NCBI GenBank assembly: GCA_031254635.1
Contig: JAIRUB010000104.1
Location: forward strand, 1-7,766
Origin: Prevotellaceae bacterium
GTDB taxonomy: Bacteria > Bacteroidota > Bacteroidia > Bacteroidales > UBA932
Direction of reading: 5' to 3'
Length of the DNA: 7,766 bases
Part shown: positions 1 to 6,128 of the stretch, piece by piece
Layout: each line of letters opens with the position of its first letter
Numbering within the stretch: position 1 is the first letter of the stretch
Notes under the pieces: model-generated
What the model saw: the letters and a program-made list of their open reading frames with translations, nothing else
Database searches by the model: none
Told to the model about the DNA's origin: nothing
Made by a program: the position numbers and the translations under genes

Positions 1-175
1 CCGCATAAGGTTTAAAAAGCGACAGCCAACCGTCATCTAATATTCCTCGTATAAAAACAGTCGCATCTTCTGCCCAGGGCTGAGGGTTAAAGAACATGTC
101 CGGTCTTCTGGATATAATAAGCACACAGCCTATTATCCATAGTAGCCAAATGTGGTATTTCTTTATCTTTTTCAT
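1..175 (-). CDS. Polytopic membrane protein, N-terminal fragment cut by the left window edge
   Basis: The frame opens at an ATG read from 175 and stays open for 58 codons to the edge, so only the N-terminus is visible. It begins with a basic stretch (MKKIKKYH), followed by a hydrophobic segment of about 14 residues (WLLWIIGCVLIIS, roughly residues 10-22). That pattern fits a signal-anchor or first transmembrane helix. Next comes a soluble stretch containing NPQPWAEDATVF and, further on, GWLSLFKPYA. The WAED...GW.SLF.PYA pattern recalls large multi-pass membrane proteins of unknown function found in polysaccharide loci, whose layout resembles lipid-linked-sugar glycosyltransferases; this is from memory and not a firm family call. 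The start lies 1 base after the stop of the GT2 gene, which implies the same mRNA and coupled translation. The GT2 enzyme may supply a lipid-linked sugar to this protein (inference). Confidence is high that it is a gene and low on function. Confidence 0.75.
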   Translation of the reverse strand, partial: MKKIKKYHIWLLWIIGCVLIISRRPDMFFNPQPWAEDATVFIRGILDDGWLSLFKPYA

Positions 176-176
176 T

Positions 177-890
177 TTATCTCTTTGTTTTAAACCAAGT
201 ATTTCTTATACACAACCAATACCAATGCAAGTAGTGTGGCAGCCAAGCCCATAATTTGAAGTTAGACTTCCCTGCGGTTCGGTCATACCATTCCGATGGG
301 ATTTCCGTAATTTTATAACCGGCAGAATATGCTTTAACCAAAATTTCCATTCCGATTTCAAAACCTCCATTACTTTCAATCGAAATAGCATCTAACATGG
401 TTTTCCGATACATCTTAAAACTATTGGAAACATCGTGTGTGGGAATACGTGTTAACCAATGCAACGATACGCCTGCCACTCTTGCAAACAGTCCTTTCAG
501 AAATGGTCCGCCATGCTGCTTTCCGCCTTTCATGTAGCGAGAACCGCAAACCAAATCATAACCTTCATTGGCTATTTTAGTGTACATGGTGTCCACCACT
601 TCAAGATTATCGGATAAGTCAGCCATCATCACCAGAACTGCTTCCTTTGTCGATAGCTGCATACCACTTTTTATGGCATTCAGCGCACCACGGCCATAGC
701 GATTTCGTTCCAACCGAACCGTAAAAGGATAATTCGCTTTAATAGTTTCAATTACCGGCAAGGTATTATCTTCCTCAAAATCATACACCACTAATATTTC
801 AACAGGTGTTTTAATCTTAAGCTTGATTTCTTCAAAGAGTTTTTGAATATTTCCGCCCTCGTTATAAACAGGAATAACAATATTAATCAT
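177..890 (-). CDS. GT2 family glycosyltransferase, dolichyl-phosphate mannose synthase-like
   Basis: A 237-residue GT-A fold glycosyltransferase that probably moves a sugar from a nucleotide donor to a polyprenyl phosphate or growing glycan at the inner face of the membrane. Visible landmarks are the N-terminal VIPVYNE (6-12), the donor-binding VVYDFEEDNT (34-43), the metal-binding region MADLSDN (89-95), GSRYMKGG (116-123), and a late basic motif WYDRTAGKSNFKL (201-213) corresponding to the acceptor-side R..GxSK region of DPM1-like enzymes. In the donor motif the first Asp of the usual DDGS is Tyr; the second (D37) is kept. I believe this is a subfamily signature and not damage. The C-terminus is rich in Trp and Tyr (HYLHWYWLCIRNTW) but there is no pair of C-terminal transmembrane helices, so this is the short form of the family. 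The ATG at 890 starts directly with the conserved strand. It lies 9 bases after the epimerase stop, without a clear Shine-Dalgarno sequence. The acceptor and sugar are unknown. Confidence 0.9.
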   Translation of the reverse strand: MINIVIPVYNEGGNIQKLFEEIKLKIKTPVEILVVYDFEEDNTLPVIETIKANYPFTVRLERNRYGRGALNAIKSGMQLSTKEAVLVMMADLSDNLEVVDTMYTKIANEGYDLVCGSRYMKGGKQHGGPFLKGLFARVAGVSLHWLTRIPTHDVSNSFKMYRKTMLDAISIESNGGFEIGMEILVKAYSAGYKITEIPSEWYDRTAGKSNFKLWAWLPHYLHWYWLCIRNTWFKTKR

Positions 891-899
891 TCATTTGTA

Positions 900-1919
900 C
901 TATATATTGCCTAAAGCTACTTGTTCTTTCACCCATGGGATAACCTCGTCGAGCGTGGCGCTCAAATCGGTAGTAGCCTCAAATCCTAATATATTCTTAG
1001 CCTTATCAACAGAAGGCACCCGTTTTTGCACATCATATTCAAAAGCCTTATCGTGTATAAAAGATAAGGGTTTGTTGCCGTTAATCTTTTGCCAGATTAA
1101 GGTAGCCAATTCTTTTACGGTAGTTGATACCGGAGTTGAGAGGTTGAAGTCATTATTGATTGCCTTTTCGTGTTCGATACACAAACGAATACCGCGTGCT
1201 AAGTCGCCACCATAAGTATAATGGCGAATTTGATTTCCTTCGCCCAGAATATGCAGCGGATCTTGTCCTTTTAACACTTTCTGCACCAAATCGGGTACTA
1301 CATGGCTCATGGCCAATTTTACATTACCCGATAGAATTTCTTTTTCGTTCTTAGCGCGTTGCTCACCAATACCCACACAGTTAAAGGGACGGATAATGGT
1401 ATAAGGCAATTTGTACTGTTCATAAGCACCCTGAGCAAAATATTCGCAGGCTAACTTCTGAAATCCATAAGTGGACAAGGGCGGCGGGCAATTTTTCTGT
1501 TCCCCCTCAGGCGTAGGATATACCGATGAGGACTCAAACACCATGGAAGACGACAAAACATTAATCTTTTTGAGATGTTTTTCTCTGAATGCCCAAATGG
1601 CGGCATCAAAGGTTGAAGCCGTAATGCGCTCGTTTTCGGCAAGCAAATCATAAGCATACTCATGAAAATAAGTAATTCCTCCAATCATGGCGGCAATAGC
1701 AACAACCTGGTCACAATCGGCAATCAATTCTTTCATCATGTCAGTGTCTTTCACATCGCCTTTTATGACGCTGTAATTTGGATGGTTGTCATAGCTTTTT
1801 TCTATGAAGCCGTACTTACTGTAATTGTCAATACCCACTATGGTATGGCCGTTCCGCAGTAATTCGTCAACCAAATAACCGGCAATAAATCCAGCGGAGC
1901 CTGTAACTAATATTTTCAT
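900..1919 (-). CDS. NAD-dependent nucleotide-sugar epimerase/dehydratase (extended SDR)
   Basis: A 339-residue extended short-chain dehydrogenase/reductase acting in the cytoplasm on a nucleotide sugar. The Rossmann signature GSAGFIAG is at 7-14, and D31 (GIDNY) sits at the end of the second strand, favouring NAD over NADP. Further landmarks are GDVKD (54-58), the Ser-rich catalytic strand VLSSSMVF (121-128), the catalytic pair Y151 and K155 in STYGFQKL, and IIRPFNCVG (175-183). The substrate-side region includes R232-H233-Y234, and the C-terminal part contains the V.S...A...LGF pattern usual in UDP-glucose 4-epimerase relatives. All core catalytic residues are present and the length is normal. 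The start codon overlaps the dehydrogenase stop by one base (TAATG) and has a strong GGAGGA Shine-Dalgarno upstream, so the two proteins are probably made in step and may act on the same sugar. The substrate (UDP-hexuronic acid, UDP-HexNAc or other) cannot be decided. The stop codon is TAG. Confidence 0.92.
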   Translation of the reverse strand: MKILVTGSAGFIAGYLVDELLRNGHTIVGIDNYSKYGFIEKSYDNHPNYSVIKGDVKDTDMMKELIADCDQVVAIAAMIGGITYFHEYAYDLLAENERITASTFDAAIWAFREKHLKKINVLSSSMVFESSSVYPTPEGEQKNCPPPLSTYGFQKLACEYFAQGAYEQYKLPYTIIRPFNCVGIGEQRAKNEKEILSGNVKLAMSHVVPDLVQKVLKGQDPLHILGEGNQIRHYTYGGDLARGIRLCIEHEKAINNDFNLSTPVSTTVKELATLIWQKINGNKPLSFIHDKAFEYDVQKRVPSVDKAKNILGFEATTDLSATLDEVIPWVKEQVALGNI

Positions 1920-3109
1920 TATATTTTTCCTCCATTATTCAACATATTCCAGATATCGACTACCTTTTTATTTTCTATTTTCAATTCCTTGTACTTTTTG
2001 TGGGGCACGGCCATGATGATAATATCACTTTCCTGCAATACCGTGGATTCATCTACCAAAGAAGCATCTTTCACATAAGGGTCTGCGCACAATACCTTTT
2101 TGGATTCAATATCCAAAATCTTCTTCAATTTATAGGACAATGATTCGCGTATATCATCGCTTTCGGCCTTAAAAGCCATACCTAATATGCCAACCTTCAT
2201 TTCGGAAAGGGTAAATTCTTTCTTCAGTTGATTGACTATGTAATTCGGCAAGCCTTCGTTAATCAACATGGCGGTATGTCCCAAGTAAAAATTATTATTA
2301 TTGAAAGCTGCCAACTGCATGGTATCTTTAAACAGGCAGGGGCCGGCAGCAAAGCCCGGACGGGGAAAATCTTTTGTTCGCGAATAATTGTGAGTCATCG
2401 CATAATAAATATTATAAAAATCGAGGTTATAATCATTGGCAATCATATAAAATTGGTTAGCTATGGCAAATTTCAGGTAGCGCCACGAATTGGTGAATAA
2501 CTTAGCCAACTCCGCCTCCATCGGTTCTACAACTACCAAATCGGTAGTCAGGAGAGAGAATAAATCAGTAGCACGTTTCACGCCTTCGTCTGTAAAGGAG
2601 GATATGATTTGCGGCAGACTTTCCAATTCTTCCAAGGCTTTCCCTTCCAAGATACGCTCAGGACAAAAGGCAACATGAATTTTCTTCCCTGCATCCGTAA
2701 ACCAATCGTTAATTCGTTTGCTGATGCCCGGATATACCGTACTGCGCAATATCAATAACTGTCCATCGTAAAAATAAGGTAACAGCCCATCTATGACCTC
2801 TTTCATAATACGAAACTTGGGATTTAGGTGTTCATCCACCGGTGTGCCAATAATCAATACTGCTGTATCACTTTCCGATACCACATCAGGTTGAGAAGAA
2901 AAATGCAATTTTCTACTCGCTAATACTTTTGCAAGCAATGGTTCGGCATTCTCCTCAAAAAAGGGAATAACACCTGATTTTATTGTTTCAATACTTTTTT
3001 CGTTAGTATCATAGATACACACATTTTTACCTTTATCGGCCAGCACAATGGCCAAAGGCAGACCCACGTGGCCGCAGCCACCAATTACACAAACATCGTA
3101 TTTTATCAT
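1919..3109 (-). CDS. Nucleotide-sugar 6-dehydrogenase (UDP-glucose/GDP-mannose dehydrogenase family)
   Basis: A 396-residue NAD-dependent enzyme that oxidises C6 of a nucleotide sugar from alcohol to carboxylate, giving a uronic acid donor for surface polysaccharide. Visible features are the N-terminal dinucleotide fold GGCGHVGLPLA (10-20), GTPVDE (88-93), STVYPG (123-128), CPERILEG (149-156), and the central-domain segment E200..K204..N207 with K204 a conserved active-site Lys. The catalytic cysteine is C258 in GPCLFKD, and the C-terminal UDP-binding domain contains GMAFKAESDDIRES (310-323). No key residue is missing. The CPER-type motif and moderate length recall the WecC/TviB/WbpA group that uses UDP-N-acetylhexosamines, but UDP-glucose cannot be excluded. 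It is the first gene of the sugar operon. A candidate promoter lies in the 50-base gap behind it, and its last codons carry the Shine-Dalgarno of the next gene. Confidence 0.93.
   Translation of the reverse strand: MIKYDVCVIGGCGHVGLPLAIVLADKGKNVCIYDTNEKSIETIKSGVIPFFEENAEPLLAKVLASRKLHFSSQPDVVSESDTAVLIIGTPVDEHLNPKFRIMKEVIDGLLPYFYDGQLLILRSTVYPGISKRINDWFTDAGKKIHVAFCPERILEGKALEELESLPQIISSFTDEGVKRATDLFSLLTTDLVVVEPMEAELAKLFTNSWRYLKFAIANQFYMIANDYNLDFYNIYYAMTHNYSRTKDFPRPGFAAGPCLFKDTMQLAAFNNNNFYLGHTAMLINEGLPNYIVNQLKKEFTLSEMKVGILGMAFKAESDDIRESLSYKLKKILDIESKKVLCADPYVKDASLVDESTVLQESDIIIMAVPHKKYKELKIENKKVVDIWNMLNNGGKI
1928..1933 (-). promoter_or_regulatory. Strong Shine-Dalgarno (GGAGGA) for the epimerase gene
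   Basis: Read on the minus strand, GGAGGA lies 8 bases before the ATG at 1919. It is formed by the two Gly codons near the end of the dehydrogenase (…NNGGKI). Together with the TAATG overlap it supports translational coupling and fixes the start of the epimerase. The other starts in this window show no comparable site, as expected for Bacteroidota, so this one stands out. Confidence 0.7.
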
Positions 3110-3140
3110 ATTTTATTTTATTTTAAGGCTCGATAACCTA

Positions 3141-3172
3141 CAAAGATACAAAAAAATGTTTATTCCTGAAAA
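3141..3172 (-). promoter_or_regulatory. Candidate Bacteroidota promoter for the polysaccharide operon
   Basis: On the minus strand TATCTTTG (3141-3148) matches the TAnnTTTG -7 element of the Bacteroidota primary sigma factor. About 20 bases upstream the sequence is TTTTC (3168-3172), a weak stand-in for the -33 TTTG. The element lies between the murF-alr stop (3160) and the dehydrogenase start (3109), leaving a leader of roughly 25-30 bases. I see no hairpin terminator in this gap, so some read-through from murF-alr is also possible. Confidence 0.5.
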
Positions 3173-5631
3173 TACACCCTTTTCACTCTCCTGCCAACAC
3201 TGGTTAACACTTCATAAGGTATTGTTTCTAACACATTTGCGATTTCTGTTATGGGCAATTTTTCTCCAAAAATAATTACCTCATCATTTTCACGGGCTTC
3301 AATACCGCTAAGGTCAATCATGCACATATCCATGCACACATTGCCAATCACCGGAGCATATTGGCCGTTCACTAACACCCTGCCCCGTCCGTTGCCAAAC
3401 AAACGATGCAGCCCATCGGCATAGCCAATGGGAATGACACCAATTGTCATCGCCGCAGGTGCAATGAATGCCCTAGCATAGCCCACCGCATCACCGGCCG
3501 GAATATGGCGGATTTGCGAAATAATCGTTTTTAGGGTGCTTACATTTTCCAATTGTTTTTGCTCGACCTCATCCACTCCAATGCCATACAAGCCAATGCC
3601 CAGGCGCACCATATCAAACTGTGCATCGGGTAAGCGGGAAATACCGGCCGAATTAAGAAGATGCCGGGTTATCGGGTAGCTAAAAGCATCTTGTAACTGT
3701 TGGCTCATCTTCTTAAAAGCAGCAATTTGTTGGTTGGTGTATTCATCGAAGCGTGCCTCGTCGCCGGTAGCCAAATGCGAAAATACCGAAGCGATATGCA
3801 AGCCTGAAATCATTTTCAGTTCTTGAATCAGGGCAGGTATTTCTTTTTCTTCAAATCCCAAGCGGTGCATGCCCGTATCTAACTTTATGTGAATCGCTAC
3901 TGCCGATTGCCGGTTACCGGCCGCCAACTTTTCTTTCAACAAGGCCAATACCCTAAAGCTATAAATTTCCGGTTCAAGATTATATTCCAACATTTGAGCC
4001 AAACTCTGTTCTTCGGGATTCATCACCATAATCGGCATAGTAATGCCCGACTTGCGAAGTTCCACTCCCTCATCGGCATAAGCCACTGAGAGGTAATCAA
4101 CTCTGTGGAACTGCAGCAAATTAGCGATTTCACAGCTGCCGCTTCCATAAGAAAAAGCTTTAACCATAGCCATTAACTTCACGCCGGGCAAAAGCTTCGA
4201 ACGATAACAGTTCAAATTATACGCCAAGGCATTCAGGTTGATCTCCATCACCGTTTCATGCGCCTGCTGTTGCAAGGCCTCGTCGATTTGTTCAAATGCA
4301 AAGACCCGCGCTCCTTTCAGCAAAATAGTTTCGTTATGCAGGGAAGAAAAAGGGAAATCGCGTAAGAAAGCAGCAGTATCGGGATAGAACAACTTTTCCA
4401 TACTAAACTTCTCTGCCTGTCGTGAAATTTCAGGACCTATACCGATTACACGACTGATATTTTTTGATTGAAGTAAACGAGCAACATCTTCGTATAAGTC
4501 ATTAAGGTTGCGACCGCTTTCCAATATATCGGAAAGAATTACTGTTTTTTTAGCATATTGCTGTTGCTGCGCCAAAAAATCAACCGCTATCTGCAATCCA
4601 TTATAATCGGAACTGTAGCTATCGTTAATAACAGCGCAATTATTAATAGCTCCCTTTAGATCCATACGCATTTCAATAGCAGGCAGCGTACACATACGGT
4701 CGGCTATGTAAGCAGGCGGATAGCCTAACGCTAACATACAGGCAAAACAGTGCATGGCGTTTTCGAACGAAGCCTTATCAGGAAAAGGTAATGTAAATTG
4801 TATAGGAGTACCTTGATATTGCGCATTAACAGTAGTTTTCCCAACTACAGTTTTCAAAAAAGTAATTTTTAAATCACTTATAGGAGACTGTCCCCACGAA
4901 AAATAAGTAGTATCCTTGTTCTTCCGTGGAAATGATAGTTTCTGATCAGCAAAATAAATCAATGTTTCTACTTCCGAAAATAATTTCAACTTTTCTTCCA
5001 ATTTCTGTTCTCTACTGTCAAAATATTCATCGTGCGCAGCGCCTATATTGGTGAGAATGCCAATAGTAGGTTGAATGATTTTCTGAATACGCATCATTTC
5101 TTCCGGCTGTGATATTCCCGCCTCAAAAATCGCTATTTCATCTTCGGAACGCATTTGCCATACAGACAAGGGAACGCCTATCTGACTGTTATAACTTTTA
5201 GGGCTTTTTACCACTTTTTTAGTATCGGACAACAGATAAGACAACCACTCTTTTACGATTGTCTTGCCATTACTTCCTGTAATACCCACTACCGGAATAG
5301 TAAAGCGCAGCCGGTAATTTGCTGCCAACTGCTGCAAAGCCAACAAGGTATCGGGTACAAGCAAAAAATCTACATTCCTTGCGTTCTTCATTTCTTCAGG
5401 AATATGATTTACCACAAAATGCCGCAGCCCCTTTTCATACAATGAGGCAATATATTTATGTCCGTCATTCCTGGCTGTAACCAAGGCAAAAAACAGGCAG
5501 CCGTCAACCATAGCCAAACTACGGCTATCGGTTAGTAAAGAAGTAATAACCGCTGTACCATCATTGGAAGAATGAAGTTCGGCCTTGAGTACAACAGCAA
5601 TATTGGCAATATTATAACGATGGTTTTGCAT
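3160..5631 (-). CDS. murF-alr: Bifunctional MurF ligase / alanine racemase fusion
   Basis: An 823-residue cytoplasmic fusion of two peptidoglycan-precursor enzymes. Residues 1 to about 455 are MurF, which uses ATP to join D-Ala-D-Ala to the UDP-MurNAc-tripeptide. It shows the P-loop GITGSNGKT (116-124), SYNSQIGVPLS (146-156), FEAGISQPEE (169-178, Mg-binding Glu), TNIGAAHDEYF (194-204) and the late MurF motif NDSYSSDYNGLQ (336-347). Residues from about 460 to 823 are alanine racemase, which interconverts L- and D-Ala with PLP. It shows the PLP-binding K491 in MVKAFSYGSG, KLDTGMHRLGF (583-593), HLLNSAGISR (657-666), the region of the second catalytic base VGYARAF (716-722), GNVCMDMCMID (763-773), and SVGRRVKRVY near the C-terminus. 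The Lys motif is KAFSYGSG and not the common KADAYGHG; I recall this variant as usual in the fused form. Both halves look intact. The fusion is a Bacteroidota hallmark. The start is supported by the family N-terminus and by a promoter about 20 bases upstream. The stop is TAA. Confidence 0.96.
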   Translation of the reverse strand: MQNHRYNIANIAVVLKAELHSSNDGTAVITSLLTDSRSLAMVDGCLFFALVTARNDGHKYIASLYEKGLRHFVVNHIPEEMKNARNVDFLLVPDTLLALQQLAANYRLRFTIPVVGITGSNGKTIVKEWLSYLLSDTKKVVKSPKSYNSQIGVPLSVWQMRSEDEIAIFEAGISQPEEMMRIQKIIQPTIGILTNIGAAHDEYFDSREQKLEEKLKLFSEVETLIYFADQKLSFPRKNKDTTYFSWGQSPISDLKITFLKTVVGKTTVNAQYQGTPIQFTLPFPDKASFENAMHCFACMLALGYPPAYIADRMCTLPAIEMRMDLKGAINNCAVINDSYSSDYNGLQIAVDFLAQQQQYAKKTVILSDILESGRNLNDLYEDVARLLQSKNISRVIGIGPEISRQAEKFSMEKLFYPDTAAFLRDFPFSSLHNETILLKGARVFAFEQIDEALQQQAHETVMEINLNALAYNLNCYRSKLLPGVKLMAMVKAFSYGSGSCEIANLLQFHRVDYLSVAYADEGVELRKSGITMPIMVMNPEEQSLAQMLEYNLEPEIYSFRVLALLKEKLAAGNRQSAVAIHIKLDTGMHRLGFEEKEIPALIQELKMISGLHIASVFSHLATGDEARFDEYTNQQIAAFKKMSQQLQDAFSYPITRHLLNSAGISRLPDAQFDMVRLGIGLYGIGVDEVEQKQLENVSTLKTIISQIRHIPAGDAVGYARAFIAPAAMTIGVIPIGYADGLHRLFGNGRGRVLVNGQYAPVIGNVCMDMCMIDLSGIEARENDEVIIFGEKLPITEIANVLETIPYEVLTSVGRRVKRVYFQE

Positions 5632-5650
5632 AATAAAAAATTATCAACCA

Positions 5651-5679
5651 CAAATATAAGCAATTTTTCACTAATCACA
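5651..5679 (-). promoter_or_regulatory. Candidate promoter for murF-alr
   Basis: On the minus strand TATATTTG (5651-5658) fits the TAnnTTTG -7 element. A TGTG (5676-5679), one mismatch from the -33 TTTG, lies 17 bases upstream of it. Transcription would begin near 5645 and give a very short leader of about 15 bases before the ATG at 5631. The upstream part touches the first codons of the antitoxin remnant on the other strand, so this promoter may have been shaped by the event that removed the antitoxin N-terminus (inference). Confidence 0.5.
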
Positions 5680-5801
5680 TGCCGTGTTTTCAAAGAAATC
5701 CGAAAAAAAGTGAACTCCAAAAATCTATCGAAGAGGCGCAAAAAGGTAAATATTTTGTTGCAAAAGATGCAAAAGATGCCATTGCGCAATGTCTGGCATA
5801 A
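5679..5801 (+). pseudogene. Remnant of a DinJ/RelB-type antitoxin (C-terminal half only)
   Basis: A 40-codon frame from the ATG at 5679 to the TAA at 5799-5801. The end of the peptide (SELQKSIEEAQKGKYF, then VAKDAKDAIAQCLA) resembles the C-terminal part of DinJ/RelB antitoxins, which wraps around and neutralises the toxin; DinJ likewise ends with a KAKDADDLF-like segment. The usual N-terminal ribbon-helix-helix of about 45 residues, which dimerises and binds the operator, is absent. In-frame sequence continues upstream only to a TAA at 5634-5636, shows no ATG, and is occupied by the murF-alr promoter. The stop overlaps the toxin ATG (TAATG), the normal coupling in such operons. A perfect tandem 9-base repeat (gcaaaagat twice, 5760-5777) encodes KDAKDA. 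Most likely this is a 5'-truncated relic. A shortened but still neutralising peptide made from the ATG at 5679 is possible. The family call rests on pattern memory only. Confidence 0.55.
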
Positions 5802-6073
5802 TGTACGAAATTCGAGTTTCAAATCGGTTTAAGAAACAAGTTAAACTTTGTGCAAAACGAGGTTATGACATAATTTTGCTTGAAAAAGCAATCGAAATTT
5901 TATCAAAAACAGGTACTTTGCCAAATATTTATCGTCCTCATAAATTATTAGGAACTTATGAAGGGTATTGGGGATGTTACATCAAAGGCGATTGGCTGTT
6001 GATATGAAAACAAAACGATACGAAGTTATATCTGCTTTTTACAGGTACCGGCACTCATTCCGATCTGTTTTAG
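5801..6073 (+). pseudogene. YafQ/RelE-family mRNA interferase toxin, interrupted by an in-frame TGA
   Basis: The frame from the ATG at 5801 gives MYEIRVSNRFKKQVKLCAKR and continues to GDWLLI, the pattern of YafQ toxins, which cut mRNA on the ribosome. A TGA at 6005-6007 ends it after 68 residues. The same frame then reads KQNDTKLYLLFTG followed by TGTHSDLF and a TAG at 6071-6073, which is the expected YafQ C-terminus. The ancestral protein was therefore about 90 residues, the usual size. The catalytic His corresponding to E. coli YafQ His87 would be codon 86, beyond the TGA. H47 (RPHKL) and D64-W65 are kept, but the position of YafQ His63 is Tyr (codon 60, in WGCYIKGDW), and WGC replaces the WEC I would expect. 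TGG to TGA is one transition, so the lost codon may have been Trp. An ATG at 5789 is in frame, but 5801 fits the family start and the TAATG overlap. The product is probably inactive. A sequencing error at the TGA cannot be excluded. Confidence 0.75.
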
Positions 6074-6087
6074 CGAATTCACATAAA

Positions 6088-6111
6088 CGTGTAAACATAT
6101 TAGTTTATACG
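6088..6111. repeat. Imperfect inverted repeat upstream of ffh
   Basis: The arms are cgtgtaaac (6088-6096) and gtttatacg (6103-6111), complementary at 8 of 9 positions, with a 6-base spacer atatta. The repeat covers the place where the -33 element of the ffh promoter should lie, so it could be an operator. The 9-6-9 layout also resembles a tyrosine-recombinase core site. It is too weak and lacks a T-run, so I do not call it a terminator. Confidence 0.4.
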
Positions 6112-6120
6112 AAAATTTTG

Positions 6121-6128
6121 TACCTTTG
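6121..6128 (+). promoter_or_regulatory. Bacteroidota -7 promoter element for ffh
   Basis: TACCTTTG, followed by C, is a close match to the TAnnTTTG element and is the form most often seen in this phylum. It lies 29 bases before the ffh ATG at 6158, implying a leader of about 20-25 bases. A clear -33 TTTG at the expected distance is not visible; that position falls in the spacer of the inverted repeat. The larger string GTACCTTTGC (6120-6129) also matches GTAnnTTTGC, the core described for CTnDOT-type integration sites. Confidence 0.65.

Noticed and set aside
895..1215. Plus-strand 106-codon frame opposite the epimerase gene
   Set aside because: It is antisense to a well-conserved SDR protein and has no family features.
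5532..5822. Minus-strand 96-codon frame upstream of and overlapping murF-alr
   Set aside because: It is antisense to the toxin-antitoxin remnant and out of frame with murF-alr; composition is that of AT-rich noise.
5572..5832. Plus-strand 86-codon frame rich in Lys and Arg across the murF-alr start and the antitoxin remnant
   Set aside because: It is the out-of-frame reading of the antitoxin remnant, overlaps the murF-alr coding start antisense, and has no recognisable family pattern.
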